DNA of 64,000 nucleotides from assembly GCF_020510625.1 (NCBI RefSeq), contig NZ_CP075191.1, forward strand, positions 3,387,501-3,451,500, in the 5' to 3' direction. This document shows positions 9,911 through 21,403 of this stretch, in pieces. The notes under the pieces are model-generated. The model did no database searches. It worked only from the letters and a program-made list of their open reading frames with translations, and was not told where the DNA came from. Within the stretch, counting starts at the first letter, position 1; each line of letters opens with the position of its first letter. The DNA comes from Ferribacterium limneticum. GTDB taxonomy: Bacteria > Pseudomonadota > Gammaproteobacteria > Burkholderiales > Rhodocyclaceae. A program made the position numbers and the translations under genes.

Positions 9911-11386
9911 TCAGTCGATCCGCGTATCCAGCCCCTGCTCGGCCAACTCAGCGGCGCGCAGCACGGCACGCGCCTTGTTCAGGGTTTCGGTCCATTCCGA
10001 ATTCGGATCGGAATCAGCAACGATGCCGGCACCGGCCTGAACGTACAGTTTCTTGTCCTTGAGGACGGCCGTGCGGATGGCAATGGCCACATCCATGTCG
10101 CCGTTGAAACCGAGATAACCGACCGAGCCGGCATAGATGCCGCGCTTGACCGGCTCCAGTTCGTCGATGATTTCCATTGCCCTAACCTTGGGCGCGCCGG
10201 AGACGGTACCGGCCGGGAAGGTAGCGCGCAGCACATCGAGTGCATCCAGCCCCGGCTGCAGCTTGCCTTCGACGTTCGAAACGATGTGCATCACGTGCGA
10301 GTAGCGCTCGACGATCATGTTCTCGGTCAGCTTGACCGAACCGATGCGCGCGACACGACCGCAGTCGTTGCGGCCAAGATCGAGCAACTGGGTGTGTTCG
10401 GCCCGCTCCTTTTCGTCGGCCAGCAACTCGACAGCCAATGCCGCATCCTCTTCCGGCGAGGCCCCGCGCTTGCGGGTGCCGGCGATTGGCCGCACCGTGA
10501 CGCGCTCGCCTTCGAGGCGAACCAGGATCTCCGGCGAAGCACCGACGACGTGGAAATCCTCGAAGTCGAAGTAGAACATGTAGGGCGACGGATTCAGGCT
10601 GCGCAGGGTACGGTAAAGCGCCAGCGGACTCGCCAGGAAGGGCTTGGTCATGCGCTGAGAGAGCACGACCTGCATGATGTCACCTTCGGTAATGTAGGAC
10701 TTGGCCTTGAGCACGGCCTGCTTGAAAGCCGCTTCGCCAAAGACGGAAACGGCTGCCTCCGAATGCACCGGCTGTTCGCTTGGCAGGGTGACCGGCGTGC
10801 GCAGCTTCTGCAGCAACTCCTTGAGACGGGCACGAGCCTTCTGATAGGCACCGGGGAAGCCGGGTTCGGCATAGACGATCAGCGTCAGCTTGCCGGACAG
10901 GTTGTCGACCACCGCGATTTCTTCGGAAAGCAGCAGGCCGATGTCCGGCGTACCGATTTCATCCGGCTTGTTGGTACGGGTCAGACGGGTTTCGACATAG
11001 CGCACGGTGTCGTAACCGAAGCAGCCGACTAGGCCGCCGCAGAAGCGTGGCAGGCCGTTCGCCGGCGGCGCGCGGAAGCGCTGCATGAACTTGCCGATGA
11101 ACTCCAGTGGGTTGGTGTCGTTTTCACGTTCGGCGATGCGGTTGCCGGTCAGCACCAGCACCTGGTGGCCATTGACGACGATCCGCGTCTGGGCCGCCAG
11201 GCCGATGATGGAATAACGACCGAAGCGCTCGCCCCCCTGCACGGACTCGAGCAGGTAGGTGTAGGGCGTGTTGGCCAGCTTCAGGTAGATGGAGAGCGGC
11301 GTGTCGAGATCGGCAAACGTCTCCAGTGTTACGGGAATACGGTTGTAGCCTTGCGCGGCAAGCGAATTGAATTCGGTTTCAGTCAT
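9911..11386 (-). CDS. trpE: Anthranilate synthase component I
   Basis: The 491-residue enzyme converts chorismate to anthranilate with ammonia from TrpG. The chorismate-binding domain is clear: [47 protein letters not shown] and [11 protein letters not shown]. The N-terminal region includes LLESV, the usual tryptophan feedback site. The ATG at 11,386, preceded by GAGG, gives the conserved N-terminus; a longer frame exists but is unlikely. A Trp-rich leader peptide lies 69 bases upstream. Unlike the common order, trpG does not follow; an opposite-strand cassette separates them. Confidence 0.96.
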   Translation of the reverse strand: MTETEFNSLAAQGYNRIPVTLETFADLDTPLSIYLKLANTPYTYLLESVQGGERFGRYSIIGLAAQTRIVVNGHQVLVLTGNRIAERENDTNPLEFIGKFMQRFRAPPANGLPRFCGGLVGCFGYDTVRYVETRLTRTNKPDEIGTPDIGLLLSEEIAVVDNLSGKLTLIVYAEPGFPGAYQKARARLKELLQKLRTPVTLPSEQPVHSEAAVSVFGEAAFKQAVLKAKSYITEGDIMQVVLSQRMTKPFLASPLALYRTLRSLNPSPYMFYFDFEDFHVVGASPEILVRLEGERVTVRPIAGTRKRGASPEEDAALAVELLADEKERAEHTQLLDLGRNDCGRVARIGSVKLTENMIVERYSHVMHIVSNVEGKLQPGLDALDVLRATFPAGTVSGAPKVRAMEIIDELEPVKRGIYAGSVGYLGFNGDMDVAIAIRTAVLKDKKLYVQAGAGIVADSDPNSEWTETLNKARAVLRAAELAEQGLDTRID

Positions 11387-11426
11387 GGGGAAGCCTCGAA
11401 AATGACAGGTATGTAGCGTTCTGGGC

Positions 11427-11441
11427 GCGCCGGTCAGGCGC
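11427..11441 (-). promoter_or_regulatory. Hairpin in the trpL-trpE leader
   Basis: The minus-strand RNA can form GCGCC-loop-GGCGC between trpL and trpE. The palindrome GGCGCC inside trpL (11,470-11,475) could pair with either arm, which would give mutually exclusive structures controlled by a ribosome stalled at the Trp codons. No U-run follows the hairpin, so control of translation or Rho-dependent termination is as likely as classical attenuation. Confidence 0.5.
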
Positions 11442-11455
11442 AAAAGCGAAAAGGG

Positions 11456-11512
11456 TTATGGACGCCAGGGGCGCCAACCTTGCCAATCGTTCCAGAGTCG
11501 CTGAGTTGTCAT
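11456..11512 (-). CDS. trpL: trp operon leader peptide
   Basis: A short minus-strand reading frame encodes 18 residues, MTTQRLWNDWQGWRPWRP, with Trp at positions 7, 10, 13 and 16: four TGG codons at a strict three-codon period. It ends 69 bases before the trpE start, where an attenuation leader is expected. Its ATG overlaps the gph stop (ATGA), so it would be translated by ribosomes leaving gph. This differs from a leader placed at the 5' end of an mRNA. By analogy with known trp leaders, ribosome stalling at low charged tRNA-Trp would raise trpE expression. It is too short to stand out by length, but the Trp content makes chance unlikely. Confidence 0.85.
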   Translation of the reverse strand: MTTQRLWNDWQGWRPWRP

Positions 11513-12201
11513 TTGTGGTGGAGGTCTTTGAAAGTAAGGGCTTGCTGGTAGGCCGCAAGCAAATCCGATACTAGCGCATCGCAATCGGCACTGTCCACCG
11601 GCTTGCCTTCGTTGTAGCCATAGGGCACACAGAAGGTGGGCGAGCCGGCAGCGCGGGCGGCGTGGATGTCGTTTTCGGAATCACCGATGTGCAGATTGCG
11701 GTCCGGCCGTACATTGAACAGGCGGCAAGCGTGCAGGATGGGCTCAGGATGCGGCTTCTTGTTCGGTGTCGTATCGCCGGAGACGATCACGTCAAAGTAG
11801 TCAGCCAGCCCCATGCGCTCGATCAGCGCTTCGGTGAACATGCCCGGCTTGTTGGTGACAACCCCCATTTTGAGACCGCTGGCTTTCCAGGCTTGCAGGC
11901 CTTCAATCACGCCAGGATAAATCTGGGTGAATTTTCCGTTAACCACGGCATAGTGGCGCTTGAAGGACTCGATCGCCGCGTGCAACTGCTCGGCACTGGG
12001 CGGATGCTCGTGGGTCAGGCAGCGCTCAACCAGCACGGCCATCCCCTTGCCGACGAAGCTGTGCACCTCGGCCTGCGTGCGCGGCGGGGCGCCAATCTCA
12101 TCGAGCATCAGCCGACAGGCCTCGGCCAGATCGGCGATGGTATCGAGCAGCGTGCCGTCGAGATCGAAGGTAACGGATTGGAAAGGAAAGTTGTTAGTCA
12201 T
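11509..12201 (-). CDS. gph: Phosphoglycolate phosphatase
   Basis: The 230-residue HAD-superfamily protein has motif I FDLDGTLLDT (Asp13 and Asp15), motif II VVTNKP, and motif III/IV HIGDSENDIHAARAAG. It matches bacterial Gph (CbbZ), which removes phosphate from 2-phosphoglycolate. The rpe-gph-trpE neighbourhood is the usual proteobacterial setting. The start at 12,201 (MTNNFPFQSVTFDLDG) is preferred to an ATG ten codons upstream. The left end of an insertion sequence lies only 17 bases upstream, so its original upstream region and coupling to rpe are lost. Confidence 0.93.
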   Translation of the reverse strand: MTNNFPFQSVTFDLDGTLLDTIADLAEACRLMLDEIGAPPRTQAEVHSFVGKGMAVLVERCLTHEHPPSAEQLHAAIESFKRHYAVVNGKFTQIYPGVIEGLQAWKASGLKMGVVTNKPGMFTEALIERMGLADYFDVIVSGDTTPNKKPHPEPILHACRLFNVRPDRNLHIGDSENDIHAARAAGSPTFCVPYGYNEGKPVDSADCDALVSDLLAAYQQALTFKDLHHK

Positions 12202-12246
12202 TAGTCGCTCGTTGCTAGGGGCTGTTAACAATTGGGTTTTTGGCGA

Positions 12247-12998
12247 TCATGCCAGCCAGATATAGGCGGAAGCGAGGTTGAGCATGGACATGAAGTTCTG
12301 CGCTAGCTTCTCGTAGCGTGTGGCGATGCGCCTGAACTGCTTGAGTCGGCAGAAAAAGCGTTCGACGAGGTTGCGGTCTTTGTAAAGGTGACGATCATAG
12401 GCACGCTGAGTCAGGCGATTACCGCGTGGCGGAATCACCGCCTGTGCGCCCTGCGCTTCAATGGTGTCGACGAATGCGTTGGCATCGTAGCCCTTGTCGG
12501 CGATGACGCTCTGCGCCTCAATCCCCTCGATGAGAGCGGCTGCTTCGGTAATGTCGGCGATTTGCCCAGCGGTCAGGCGCAAACGCAAGGGATTACCCAG
12601 GGCCTCAACCGCCGCATGAATTTTGGTACTCAGTCCGCCCCGGCTACGCCCGATGGCTTGATCGCCCGCTTTTTTTGGGCGCCAGTCGCGTGTTGGTGGG
12701 CTCGCACGATGGTCGCGTCGACAAACAACTGCTCCAGATCGGCGTCGCTCTTGAGTGCTTCGGCCATCCGCGCCCAAACCCCTTTCTTGCTCCAGCGGGA
12801 AAAGCGCATGTACGTCGTGTGCCAAGCTCCGAAGTGCGTGGGCAGGTCGCGCCACGGCGAGCCCGTGCGGGCGATCCATAGCACCGCTTCGACAAAGAGT
12901 CGGTTGTCGCGCCCAGTTACCCCGCGCTCGTTGGCTCTGCCTGAGCACAGGGCTTCGATTCGCCGCCATTGGTCGTCTCGCAACATCTTCCGGTCCAT
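12247..12998 (-). CDS. IS5-family transposase made by -1 frameshift
   Basis: Two overlapping frames make one enzyme. The first (12,998 down to 12,630) starts MDRKMLRDDQWRRIE and contains the DUF4096-like half with the first catalytic Asp (FVDATIVRAH). The second, one base back, carries SRGGLSTKIHA, the second Asp (VIADKGYDANAF) and the Glu block (RNLVERFFCRLKQFRRIATRYEKL) before its stop at 12,247. The frames join at a run of seven A's (12,670-12,676 on the plus strand are T's) in CAAAAAAAG, a typical slippery site. All DDE residues are present, so it may be active. An ATG five codons upstream (13,013) is also in frame. Confidence 0.88.
12670..12676 (-). promoter_or_regulatory. Slippery heptamer for transposase frameshift
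   Basis: Seven consecutive A's on the minus strand lie exactly where the frame must change from the OrfA product (GAQKKRA) to the OrfB product (AGDQAIG). This is the standard arrangement for programmed -1 frameshifting in IS427-group elements. Confidence 0.75.
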
Positions 12999-13089
12999 CC
13001 TCGCAGACTCCAAAAAGCGAGAATGTACATAGTTTCGTCATTTGTGAACAGCCCCTAGTAACGGCATGGGGTTCATGGTTTGCTAACGA

Positions 13090-13797
13090 CTAGCGACCAA
13101 CCGCCAGCAACTCGGCGCGCAGCGCCGCGATGATTGAGTCATAACGATGCGGATCGCTGTCTTTACCAGCACCGTAGACAGCTGAACCGGCGACGAAGGC
13201 ATCAACGCCGGCGCGGGCGATTTCGGCGATGTTGGCGGTGTTTACGCCGCCGTCGATTTCGAGGCGGATGCGGCGGCCGGTTTCCTTTTCATAGGCATCG
13301 AGCTTGGCGCGTGCCTGTTTCGCCTTGGCCAGCGTGCCGGGAATGAATTTCTGGCCGCCGAAACCGGGGTTGACGCTCATCAACAGAATGACGTCGATCT
13401 TGTCGAGCACGTAATCCATGTAATCCAGCGGCGTCGCCGGATTGAAGACCAGACCGCCCTGGCAGCCGGCATCGCGGATCAGCGACAGGCTGCGATCGAC
13501 GTGTTCGGAAGCTTCCGGGTGGAAAGTGATGATATTCGCCCCGGCTTTGGCAAAATCGGGGATGATGCGATCGACCGGCTTGACCATCAGGTGCACGTCG
13601 ATCGGCGCCGTGGTGCACGGGCGGATTGCCTCGCAAACCAGCGGCCCGATGGTCAGGTTGGGAACATAATGGTTGTCCATCACGTCAAAGTGAATCCAGT
13701 CAGCCCCCGAGGCGATGACGTTGGCCACTTCTTCGCCCAGCTTGGCGAAATTGGCTGAAAGAATACTCGGTGCGATAACGAAATCTTTGGCTGACAT
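13090..13797 (-). CDS. rpe: Ribulose-phosphate 3-epimerase
   Basis: The 235-residue TIM-barrel enzyme interconverts ribulose 5-phosphate and xylulose 5-phosphate. Motifs include [17 protein letters not shown] at the N-terminus, [17 protein letters not shown] with the catalytic Asp, [18 protein letters not shown] and LEIDGGVN. The start at 13,797 is the standard N-terminus; the frame is open 63 codons further, but those overlap apaG antisense. Only 36 bases separate it from the divergent apaG, so the promoters must overlap. It would normally lead an rpe-gph-trpE operon, now cut by an insertion sequence. Confidence 0.96.
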   Translation of the reverse strand: MSAKDFVIAPSILSANFAKLGEEVANVIASGADWIHFDVMDNHYVPNLTIGPLVCEAIRPCTTAPIDVHLMVKPVDRIIPDFAKAGANIITFHPEASEHVDRSLSLIRDAGCQGGLVFNPATPLDYMDYVLDKIDVILLMSVNPGFGGQKFIPGTLAKAKQARAKLDAYEKETGRRIRLEIDGGVNTANIAEIARAGVDAFVAGSAVYGAGKDSDPHRYDSIIAALRAELLAVGR

Positions 13798-13833
13798 GAT
13801 GCTTCCCTGAACAATAACAGACGAAATTATCCC

Positions 13834-14217
13834 ATGCCCGACACCAACAAGTACCGAATCGAAGTGCAACCCATGCCGCAGTTCATTCCGGAGCAATCTG
13901 ACCCGGAAAACGACCGCTACATCTTTGCTTACACCATCACCATCAAGAATATCGGGGAAGTACCGGCCCAACTGGTGTCCCGGCACTGGATCATTACCGA
14001 TGGCAATAACGAGGTCCAGGAAGTGCGCGGCCTCGGCGTGGTCGGCAAGCAGCCGCTGCTCCAGCCCGGCGAAAGCTTCCAGTACACCAGCGGCTCGTCG
14101 CTAACGACAGCGATCGGGACCATGAAAGGCACCTACCAGATGGTGGCCGAGGACGGAACGCATTTCGAGGCTGAAATTCCGGAGTTCGTCCTGGCCAGCC
14201 CGCGCGCCCTGCACTGA
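13834..14217 (+). CDS. apaG: ApaG protein
   Basis: The 127-residue single-domain protein matches ApaG (CorD): [31 protein letters not shown], then [36 protein letters not shown] and YTSGSSLTT. The fold is fibronectin type III-like. Genetics in enterics links it to Co2+ resistance and Mg2+ efflux, but its molecular function is not settled. It is divergent from rpe and followed eight bases later by a methyltransferase gene. Confidence 0.95.
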   Translation: MPDTNKYRIEVQPMPQFIPEQSDPENDRYIFAYTITIKNIGEVPAQLVSRHWIITDGNNEVQEVRGLGVVGKQPLLQPGESFQYTSGSSLTTAIGTMKGTYQMVAEDGTHFEAEIPEFVLASPRALH

Positions 14218-14224
14218 GAACCGC

Positions 14225-14818
14225 TTGAGCCTGAAGTACAGCTACACGCTGATTGCCCCCTTTTACGACGCGGCAATCGATCGGGCGACGCGAGCGGCAC
14301 GCAAACGCAGCTTGGCAGCCCTGGCGGAGACTCCGGGACGCGTGCTGCTGGCCGGTGTCGGCACTGGACTGGATTTGCCGCACCTGCCGCCGCAGCATGA
14401 TTACGTTGGCCTCGACCTGAATCAGGCCATGCTGCGCCGTGCCCTGCCGCGGGTCGGCAGCGTTGAATTCGTGGCGGTTCAGGGCGATGCGCAGCGCCTG
14501 CCTTTTGCCGACGCCTCGTTCGACAGCGCCGTGCTGCATCTTATTCTGGCCGTCGTGCCGGAACCCGCTCACTGCTTTGCCGAAATTTCCCGCGTACTCA
14601 AGCCGGGTGGGCAAGTGCTGGTTTTCGACAAATTCCTGCGTCGTGGTCAGCCGGCATTGCTGCGACGAATGGCCAATCCGCTGGTGCGTCGCATCGCGAC
14701 CCGACTCGATGTGGTGTTTGAGGATTTGCTCGCCGAAGCGCCCTCTTTGGCGCTGGAGCACGACCAGCCTGCCCTAGCTGGCGGTTGGTTCCGGATGATC
14801 CGGCTCAGAAAGCTCTGA
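14225..14818 (+). CDS. Class I methyltransferase, PmtA-like
   Basis: The 197-residue SAM-dependent enzyme has motif I LLAGVGTGLDLPHLP (41-55), the acidic loop GLDLNQAM, a post-I region QRLPFADASFDSAVLHLILAVVP, and RVLKPGGQVLVFDKF. The GVGTGL motif and length of about 200 resemble PmtA phosphatidylethanolamine N-methyltransferases, but a UbiE-type substrate cannot be excluded. The start codon is TTG. An ATG alternative does not preserve the conserved YTLIAPFYD segment. Its last 45 bases overlap the convergent permease gene. Confidence 0.8.
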   Translation: MSLKYSYTLIAPFYDAAIDRATRAARKRSLAALAETPGRVLLAGVGTGLDLPHLPPQHDYVGLDLNQAMLRRALPRVGSVEFVAVQGDAQRLPFADASFDSAVLHLILAVVPEPAHCFAEISRVLKPGGQVLVFDKFLRRGQPALLRRMANPLVRRIATRLDVVFEDLLAEAPSLALEHDQPALAGGWFRMIRLRKL

Positions 14819-15904
14819 CGGCAACGCTTCAGGGATGGGCTCAGGCTCATCCTTGCCCAGCGCATCCTCGATCCAGGCCAGGGTCAGTGTGTAGGTCACG
14901 GCCAGCACGACCGGGCCGACGAAGATGCCGATCAGGCCAAAGCTCAGCATGCCGCCGATCACGCCGGCGAAGATCAGCAACAGCGGCAAATCCGCGCCGC
15001 GCTTGATCAGCATCGGGCGCAGGAAGTTGTCGAGGCTGCCAACGATGAGGCTCCAGACCAGCAGGAAAGTCGCCCAACCGCTATCGCCCATCCAGTACAT
15101 CCAGCCCACGGCCGGCAGCAGCATCAGCATCGGCCCGATCTGGGCGATGCACAGCATCAGCATCACGGCCGAGAGCAGCGATGCAAACGGCACCCCAGCC
15201 ACCGCCAGCCCAAGTCCACCAAGCACGGTCTGAACGATGGCGGTGACGCCAACCCCTAGCGCCACGCCACGAATCGCCTGCCCGGCCAGGATGATCGAGT
15301 TTTCACCCCGCTCGCCGGCCAGACGACGGCCAAAACGCCGCGCCATGCGCGCCCCTGTTTCACCGCCTGAATACAGGATGGCGGCAATGGTCACCACCAA
15401 AAGGAACTGGATCAGCATGCCACCAACACTACCGACTTGAGCGAGCACCCACTTACCAGCATCCGCGGCATAGGGCGTCACTTTGGCAACGATACCGGTC
15501 GTCCCCGCCGCATCCAGCTGCGCCCAGGCAACAGACACGCGCTCGCCGACCAAGGGCAGGGATTTGACCCACGACGGCGGTGGCGGAAGGCCATTTGCGG
15601 CGAAGGACTTGCCCGCCGCAGTCAACTGCGCGGAGTGTTCAAGAATGGTATCTACTGCCATCCACAAGGGCAGCACCAGCAGCAACAGCATGGCCAGCGA
15701 CATGATCGCCACCGCCGGCGCACGTCGGCCGCCCAGGCGCAACTCCAGCGAGTTGAACAACGGCCAGGTCGCCACAACAATCATCACCGCCCACACGGTC
15801 GCTGCCAGAAACGGCAGCAGCACCCACACCGACAGGCCAATAAGCCCAAGGATGCAGAGGATGGCCAGGGTATTCCTAGCCAGGTCGCGGCGAATGTCAG
15901 TCAT
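14774..15904 (-). CDS. AI-2E/PerM-family permease
   Basis: The 376-residue protein has about eight hydrophobic spans and the family signatures: a paired N-terminal span (LAILCILGLIGLSVWVLLPFLAATVWAVM region), a charged periplasmic segment, and late spans with GMLSFGLIGIFVGPVVLAVTYTL. Proteins of this family (PF01594) include the AI-2 exporter TqsA and Na+/H+ antiporters, so substrate is unknown. The ATG overlaps the argJ stop by four bases. The frame is open far upstream, inside argJ, but [15 protein letters not shown] is the natural N-terminus. The acidic tail (DEPEPIPEALPSE) overlaps the methyltransferase gene. Confidence 0.87.
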   Translation of the reverse strand: MTDIRRDLARNTLAILCILGLIGLSVWVLLPFLAATVWAVMIVVATWPLFNSLELRLGGRRAPAVAIMSLAMLLLLVLPLWMAVDTILEHSAQLTAAGKSFAANGLPPPPSWVKSLPLVGERVSVAWAQLDAAGTTGIVAKVTPYAADAGKWVLAQVGSVGGMLIQFLLVVTIAAILYSGGETGARMARRFGRRLAGERGENSIILAGQAIRGVALGVGVTAIVQTVLGGLGLAVAGVPFASLLSAVMLMLCIAQIGPMLMLLPAVGWMYWMGDSGWATFLLVWSLIVGSLDNFLRPMLIKRGADLPLLLIFAGVIGGMLSFGLIGIFVGPVVLAVTYTLTLAWIEDALGKDEPEPIPEALPSELSEPDHPEPTAS

Positions 15905-17130
15905 CAGGACCGGTAGTCTGCGTTGATCTTCACATAATCGTAGGAAAAATCGCAGGTATAGACGCTGGCTTTGGCACCACCACGCCCAAGATCGACGCGC
16001 ACGGTGATTTCGGCCCGGGCCATCACACGTGCGCCGTCCTCTTCCTTGTAGGCGGCTGCACGGCCGCCCTTTTCGGCGACCAACACATCGTCGAGCCAGA
16101 CCCTGACGCCATCGACATCCAGATCGGTAATGCCGGCATAACCAACGGCGGCCAGAATGCGGCCGAGATTGGGATCGGAGGCAAAGAAAGCAGTCTTGAC
16201 CAGCGGCGAATGGCCGATGGCGTAGCCGACCTTGCGGCACTCTTCAATGTCCTTGCCGCCTTCGACGGCAGCGGTGATGAACTTGGTCGCACCTTCGCCA
16301 TCGCGCACGATGGCCTGCGCCAGTTCGACGGAGACAGCAATGATCGCTGCCTTGACTTCAGCCCAGCCGGCATCGGTTTCAGCCGAAAAGCTGGCGCCCG
16401 ACTGGCCGGTGGCGATCATCACGAAGGAATCGTTGGTCGAGGTATCACCATCGACGGTGATGCAGTTAAACGAGGCATCGGCCGCCTCTTTGACCAGCTT
16501 GTCGAGCATGACTTGGGCGATACCGGCATCGGTGGCCAGGAAGCCGAGCATGGTCGCCATGTTCGGCTTGATCATGCCGGCGCCTTTGGACACCCCGGAA
16601 ATGCTGATTTTCTTGCCATTGACCGTGACTATGCGTGAAGCCGCCTTGGCAACGGTGTCGGTAGTCATGATGGCGTGAGCAGCGGCGTGCCAGTTATCCG
16701 CCTTCAGGTCGCCCTTGGCGGCCGGCAAGCCGGCTTTCAGGCGGTCGACCGGCAAGGGTTCGAGGATGACGCCCGTCGAAAATGGCAGCACCTGCTCGGC
16801 CTGGATGCCAAGCAGTTCGGCCACCGCCTCGCAGCTGGCCTGCGCCGTCTGACGGCCTGGCTCACCGGTCCCGGCATTGGCGATGCCGGTATTGATCACC
16901 AGCGCGCGGATTTCCTTGCCGCCGGCCAGGTGGTTACGGCACAACTGCACCGGAGCAGCGCAGAAGCGGTTCTGGGTAAACACGCCAGCCACTGTGCAGC
17001 CTGCGTCGAGCGCCACCAGAGTCAGATCGCGACGATTTTTCTTGCGGATTTCGGCTTCGGCAACACCGAGGCGGACACCCGCCACCGGAAACAGTTGATC
17101 GGCGGCCGGGGTAGCGTAATTGACAGGCAT
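15904..17130 (-). CDS. argJ: Glutamate N-acetyltransferase / N-acetylglutamate synthase
   Basis: The 408-residue protein is ArgJ, which recycles the acetyl group from N-acetylornithine to glutamate in arginine synthesis. The autoproteolysis site is clear in [21 protein letters not shown], where cleavage before the Thr makes alpha and beta chains, and the C-terminus has the [17 protein letters not shown] ending. N-terminal landmarks are [19 protein letters not shown] and [12 protein letters not shown]. Whether it is mono- or bifunctional cannot be read directly. It is coupled to the permease gene downstream and separated from secA by a hairpin. Confidence 0.96.
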   Translation of the reverse strand: MPVNYATPAADQLFPVAGVRLGVAEAEIRKKNRRDLTLVALDAGCTVAGVFTQNRFCAAPVQLCRNHLAGGKEIRALVINTGIANAGTGEPGRQTAQASCEAVAELLGIQAEQVLPFSTGVILEPLPVDRLKAGLPAAKGDLKADNWHAAAHAIMTTDTVAKAASRIVTVNGKKISISGVSKGAGMIKPNMATMLGFLATDAGIAQVMLDKLVKEAADASFNCITVDGDTSTNDSFVMIATGQSGASFSAETDAGWAEVKAAIIAVSVELAQAIVRDGEGATKFITAAVEGGKDIEECRKVGYAIGHSPLVKTAFFASDPNLGRILAAVGYAGITDLDVDGVRVWLDDVLVAEKGGRAAAYKEEDGARVMARAEITVRVDLGRGGAKASVYTCDFSYDYVKINADYRS

Positions 17131-17160
17131 ATGAGTATCCAGGATCGAGTTGATAAGATC

Positions 17161-17183
17161 GAGGCCAGCTTATGGCTGGCCTC
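17161..17183 (-). terminator. Hairpin between secA and argJ
   Basis: A 9-bp perfect stem (GAGGCCAGC with GCTGGCCTC, loop of five) lies between the secA stop and the argJ start. The minus-strand sequence after it (GATCTTATC) is only weakly T-rich, so termination would be partial. Confidence 0.5.
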
Positions 17184-17220
17184 CGGATTTTTCAAACAGC
17201 TAACAGCTAACGACGAATAA

Positions 17221-19935
<2,715 letters not shown>

Positions 19936-20035
19936 CGCGATGTAGTGTGGTTCCGCGGGTGGCGGCAAAGCGGCGATTCTAACACGCCCCCATGACCCTA
20001 CGATGACGACCTAAATCAAGGCATCAGATATTGCA

Positions 20036-20956
20036 TTATCGGCGCTTGACCTGCGCGAATTCGTCACCCTGCCTGAGGAAATGCGCCGGATTCTGCGCCA
20101 CGCCCAGCATGCGGACTTCGAAATGCAGGTGCGACCCGGTCGAGCGTCCGGTGTTACCGACTGCACCGATGCGCTCACCGCGCTTGATCAAGGCACCGGC
20201 CTTGACATCGATACGTAACAAGTGAGCGTAGCGCGAAGTAAGGCCATCACCGTGATCGACGTCGATCAAATTGCCGTATTCAGGGTGATAACTGGCCGAC
20301 AACACTACCCCATCGGCCGCGACCACCACCGGGGTACCAACCTCAGCAGAAAAATCGAGGCCCTCGTGCATAGCTCGCAAGCCGGCAATCGGGTCGGCCC
20401 GATGGCCAAAAAGCGACCCCAGCGCAGCATCCTTGACCGGCAGCGTGGTCGGCAACAGCCTGTCCTTGACCCGCTTTTCAAGCAACTTGAATTCCAGATA
20501 GACCAGATCGTCGCTGTGGCGCTCTACATCTCCGGACAAACGATCTATTTCGGCCTGCAATTCGCTACTGGACATCGGCGCCGGCACGTAAGGACCGCCT
20601 TGCCCTGGCTTGAGCGCCTCAGGCACAGACTCCCGTTTGACACCAGCCAAACCGGAAACCCGATCACCCAGAGCATCCAGTTGCAGCACCCGCCCCTGCA
20701 ATTCGCCGAGGCGCGTCGCCATCAGCTGCAGATTGTTGTCGAGGTAACTCTTGGTTTTCCTGGCCTCCTGCAAATGCAGGGAAACCAGCAAGTCCTCAAC
20801 CAGCGGCAGACGGAATTGCACCGACAACCAGGAAAAGAGCGCCGAGGTCGAAAAGACCAGCGCGAAGAAGACAAGCACCGTGATAACCAGATGCCGAGGC
20901 ATAATGGTGATTGTCCGCGCCGCCTTCAGGTGACGCGAAACCAGAATAATCTGCAC
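20036..20956 (-). CDS. Membrane-anchored M23 peptidase
   Basis: The 306-residue protein has one N-terminal membrane span (about 22-43), a coiled-coil-like stretch (about 60-160), and a LytM/M23 domain with HEGLDF (His197 and Asp201) and SHLHFEV (His276, His278), so the zinc site is complete. It probably cleaves peptidoglycan cross-links in the periplasm or helps activate amidases. The start is a GTG at 20,956 with an ideal AGGAGG seven bases before it; the first ATG, 18 codons later, would lose the conserved ILVSRH segment. It is divergent from dciA, with only 12 bases between start codons. Confidence 0.88.
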   Translation of the reverse strand: MQIILVSRHLKAARTITIMPRHLVITVLVFFALVFSTSALFSWLSVQFRLPLVEDLLVSLHLQEARKTKSYLDNNLQLMATRLGELQGRVLQLDALGDRVSGLAGVKRESVPEALKPGQGGPYVPAPMSSSELQAEIDRLSGDVERHSDDLVYLEFKLLEKRVKDRLLPTTLPVKDAALGSLFGHRADPIAGLRAMHEGLDFSAEVGTPVVVAADGVVLSASYHPEYGNLIDVDHGDGLTSRYAHLLRIDVKAGALIKRGERIGAVGNTGRSTGSHLHFEVRMLGVAQNPAHFLRQGDEFAQVKRR

Positions 20957-20968
20957 GAAACACCTCCT

Positions 20969-21403
20969 ATGTACCAAGGGCCTGAGCACTACCTCGACAA
21001 AGACGCCGCCGCTGGCCGGGTCATGGCCCACGCACGGCTGCTGCTCAAGCTGACACGTCGCTTCGAAGCGGTTGCCCCGGCAGGGCTGCGCCACTCGGCA
21101 CACGTTGCCAATTACAAGTCGGGGAGAATCATTATCCACGCCGATAACGGCGCGGTCGCCGCCAAGATTCGCCAGATGAGTCAGCGATTGAGCGACGAGT
21201 TATCTAAGGGAGGTGCGGAGTGTATCGGCATAGACGTAAAAGTTCAACCCCGCCAAATTCCTTATCAATCAACGAGTTCAACCCAGAAGCCGCTCTCTGA
21301 CAAGGCTTGCGGGGCGCTACAGTCGACCGCAGAAAATCTGCCCAAAGGCCCGCTCCGGGATGCTCTGGATAATCTTTTGAAGCGCGCCGCTAGAGCGGAA
21401 TAA
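20969..21403 (+). CDS. dciA: DciA-family (DUF721) helicase loader
   Basis: The 144-residue protein matches DciA, the ancestral loader that helps place DnaB at replication forks in bacteria lacking DnaC. It has the N-terminal DUF721 domain: HARLLLKLTRRFEAVAPAGLRHSAHVAN, then SGRIIIHADNGAVAAKIRQMSQRLSDEL, followed by a basic low-complexity tail. The frame is open upstream, but the ATG at 20,969 starts at the expected point. The ribosome site is weak because that strand is occupied by the divergent gene's site. The last 14 bases overlap the convergent 62-residue protein. Confidence 0.83.
   Translation: MYQGPEHYLDKDAAAGRVMAHARLLLKLTRRFEAVAPAGLRHSAHVANYKSGRIIIHADNGAVAAKIRQMSQRLSDELSKGGAECIGIDVKVQPRQIPYQSTSSTQKPLSDKACGALQSTAENLPKGPLRDALDNLLKRAARAE

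Larger units (their letters stand above)
12215..13058 (-). mobile_element. IS5-family insertion sequence with CTAG target duplication
   Basis: The element spans 12,219-13,054 (836 bp). Its ends are imperfect inverted repeats, GGGCTGTTAACAA on the left and GGGCTGTTCACAA (read inward) on the right, and it is flanked by direct CTAG copies at 12,215-12,218 and 13,055-13,058. Size, ends, the YTAR-type target and a two-frame DDE transposase place it in the IS5 family, probably the IS427 group. The clean ends suggest a recent or still mobile insertion between rpe and gph. Confidence 0.93.
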
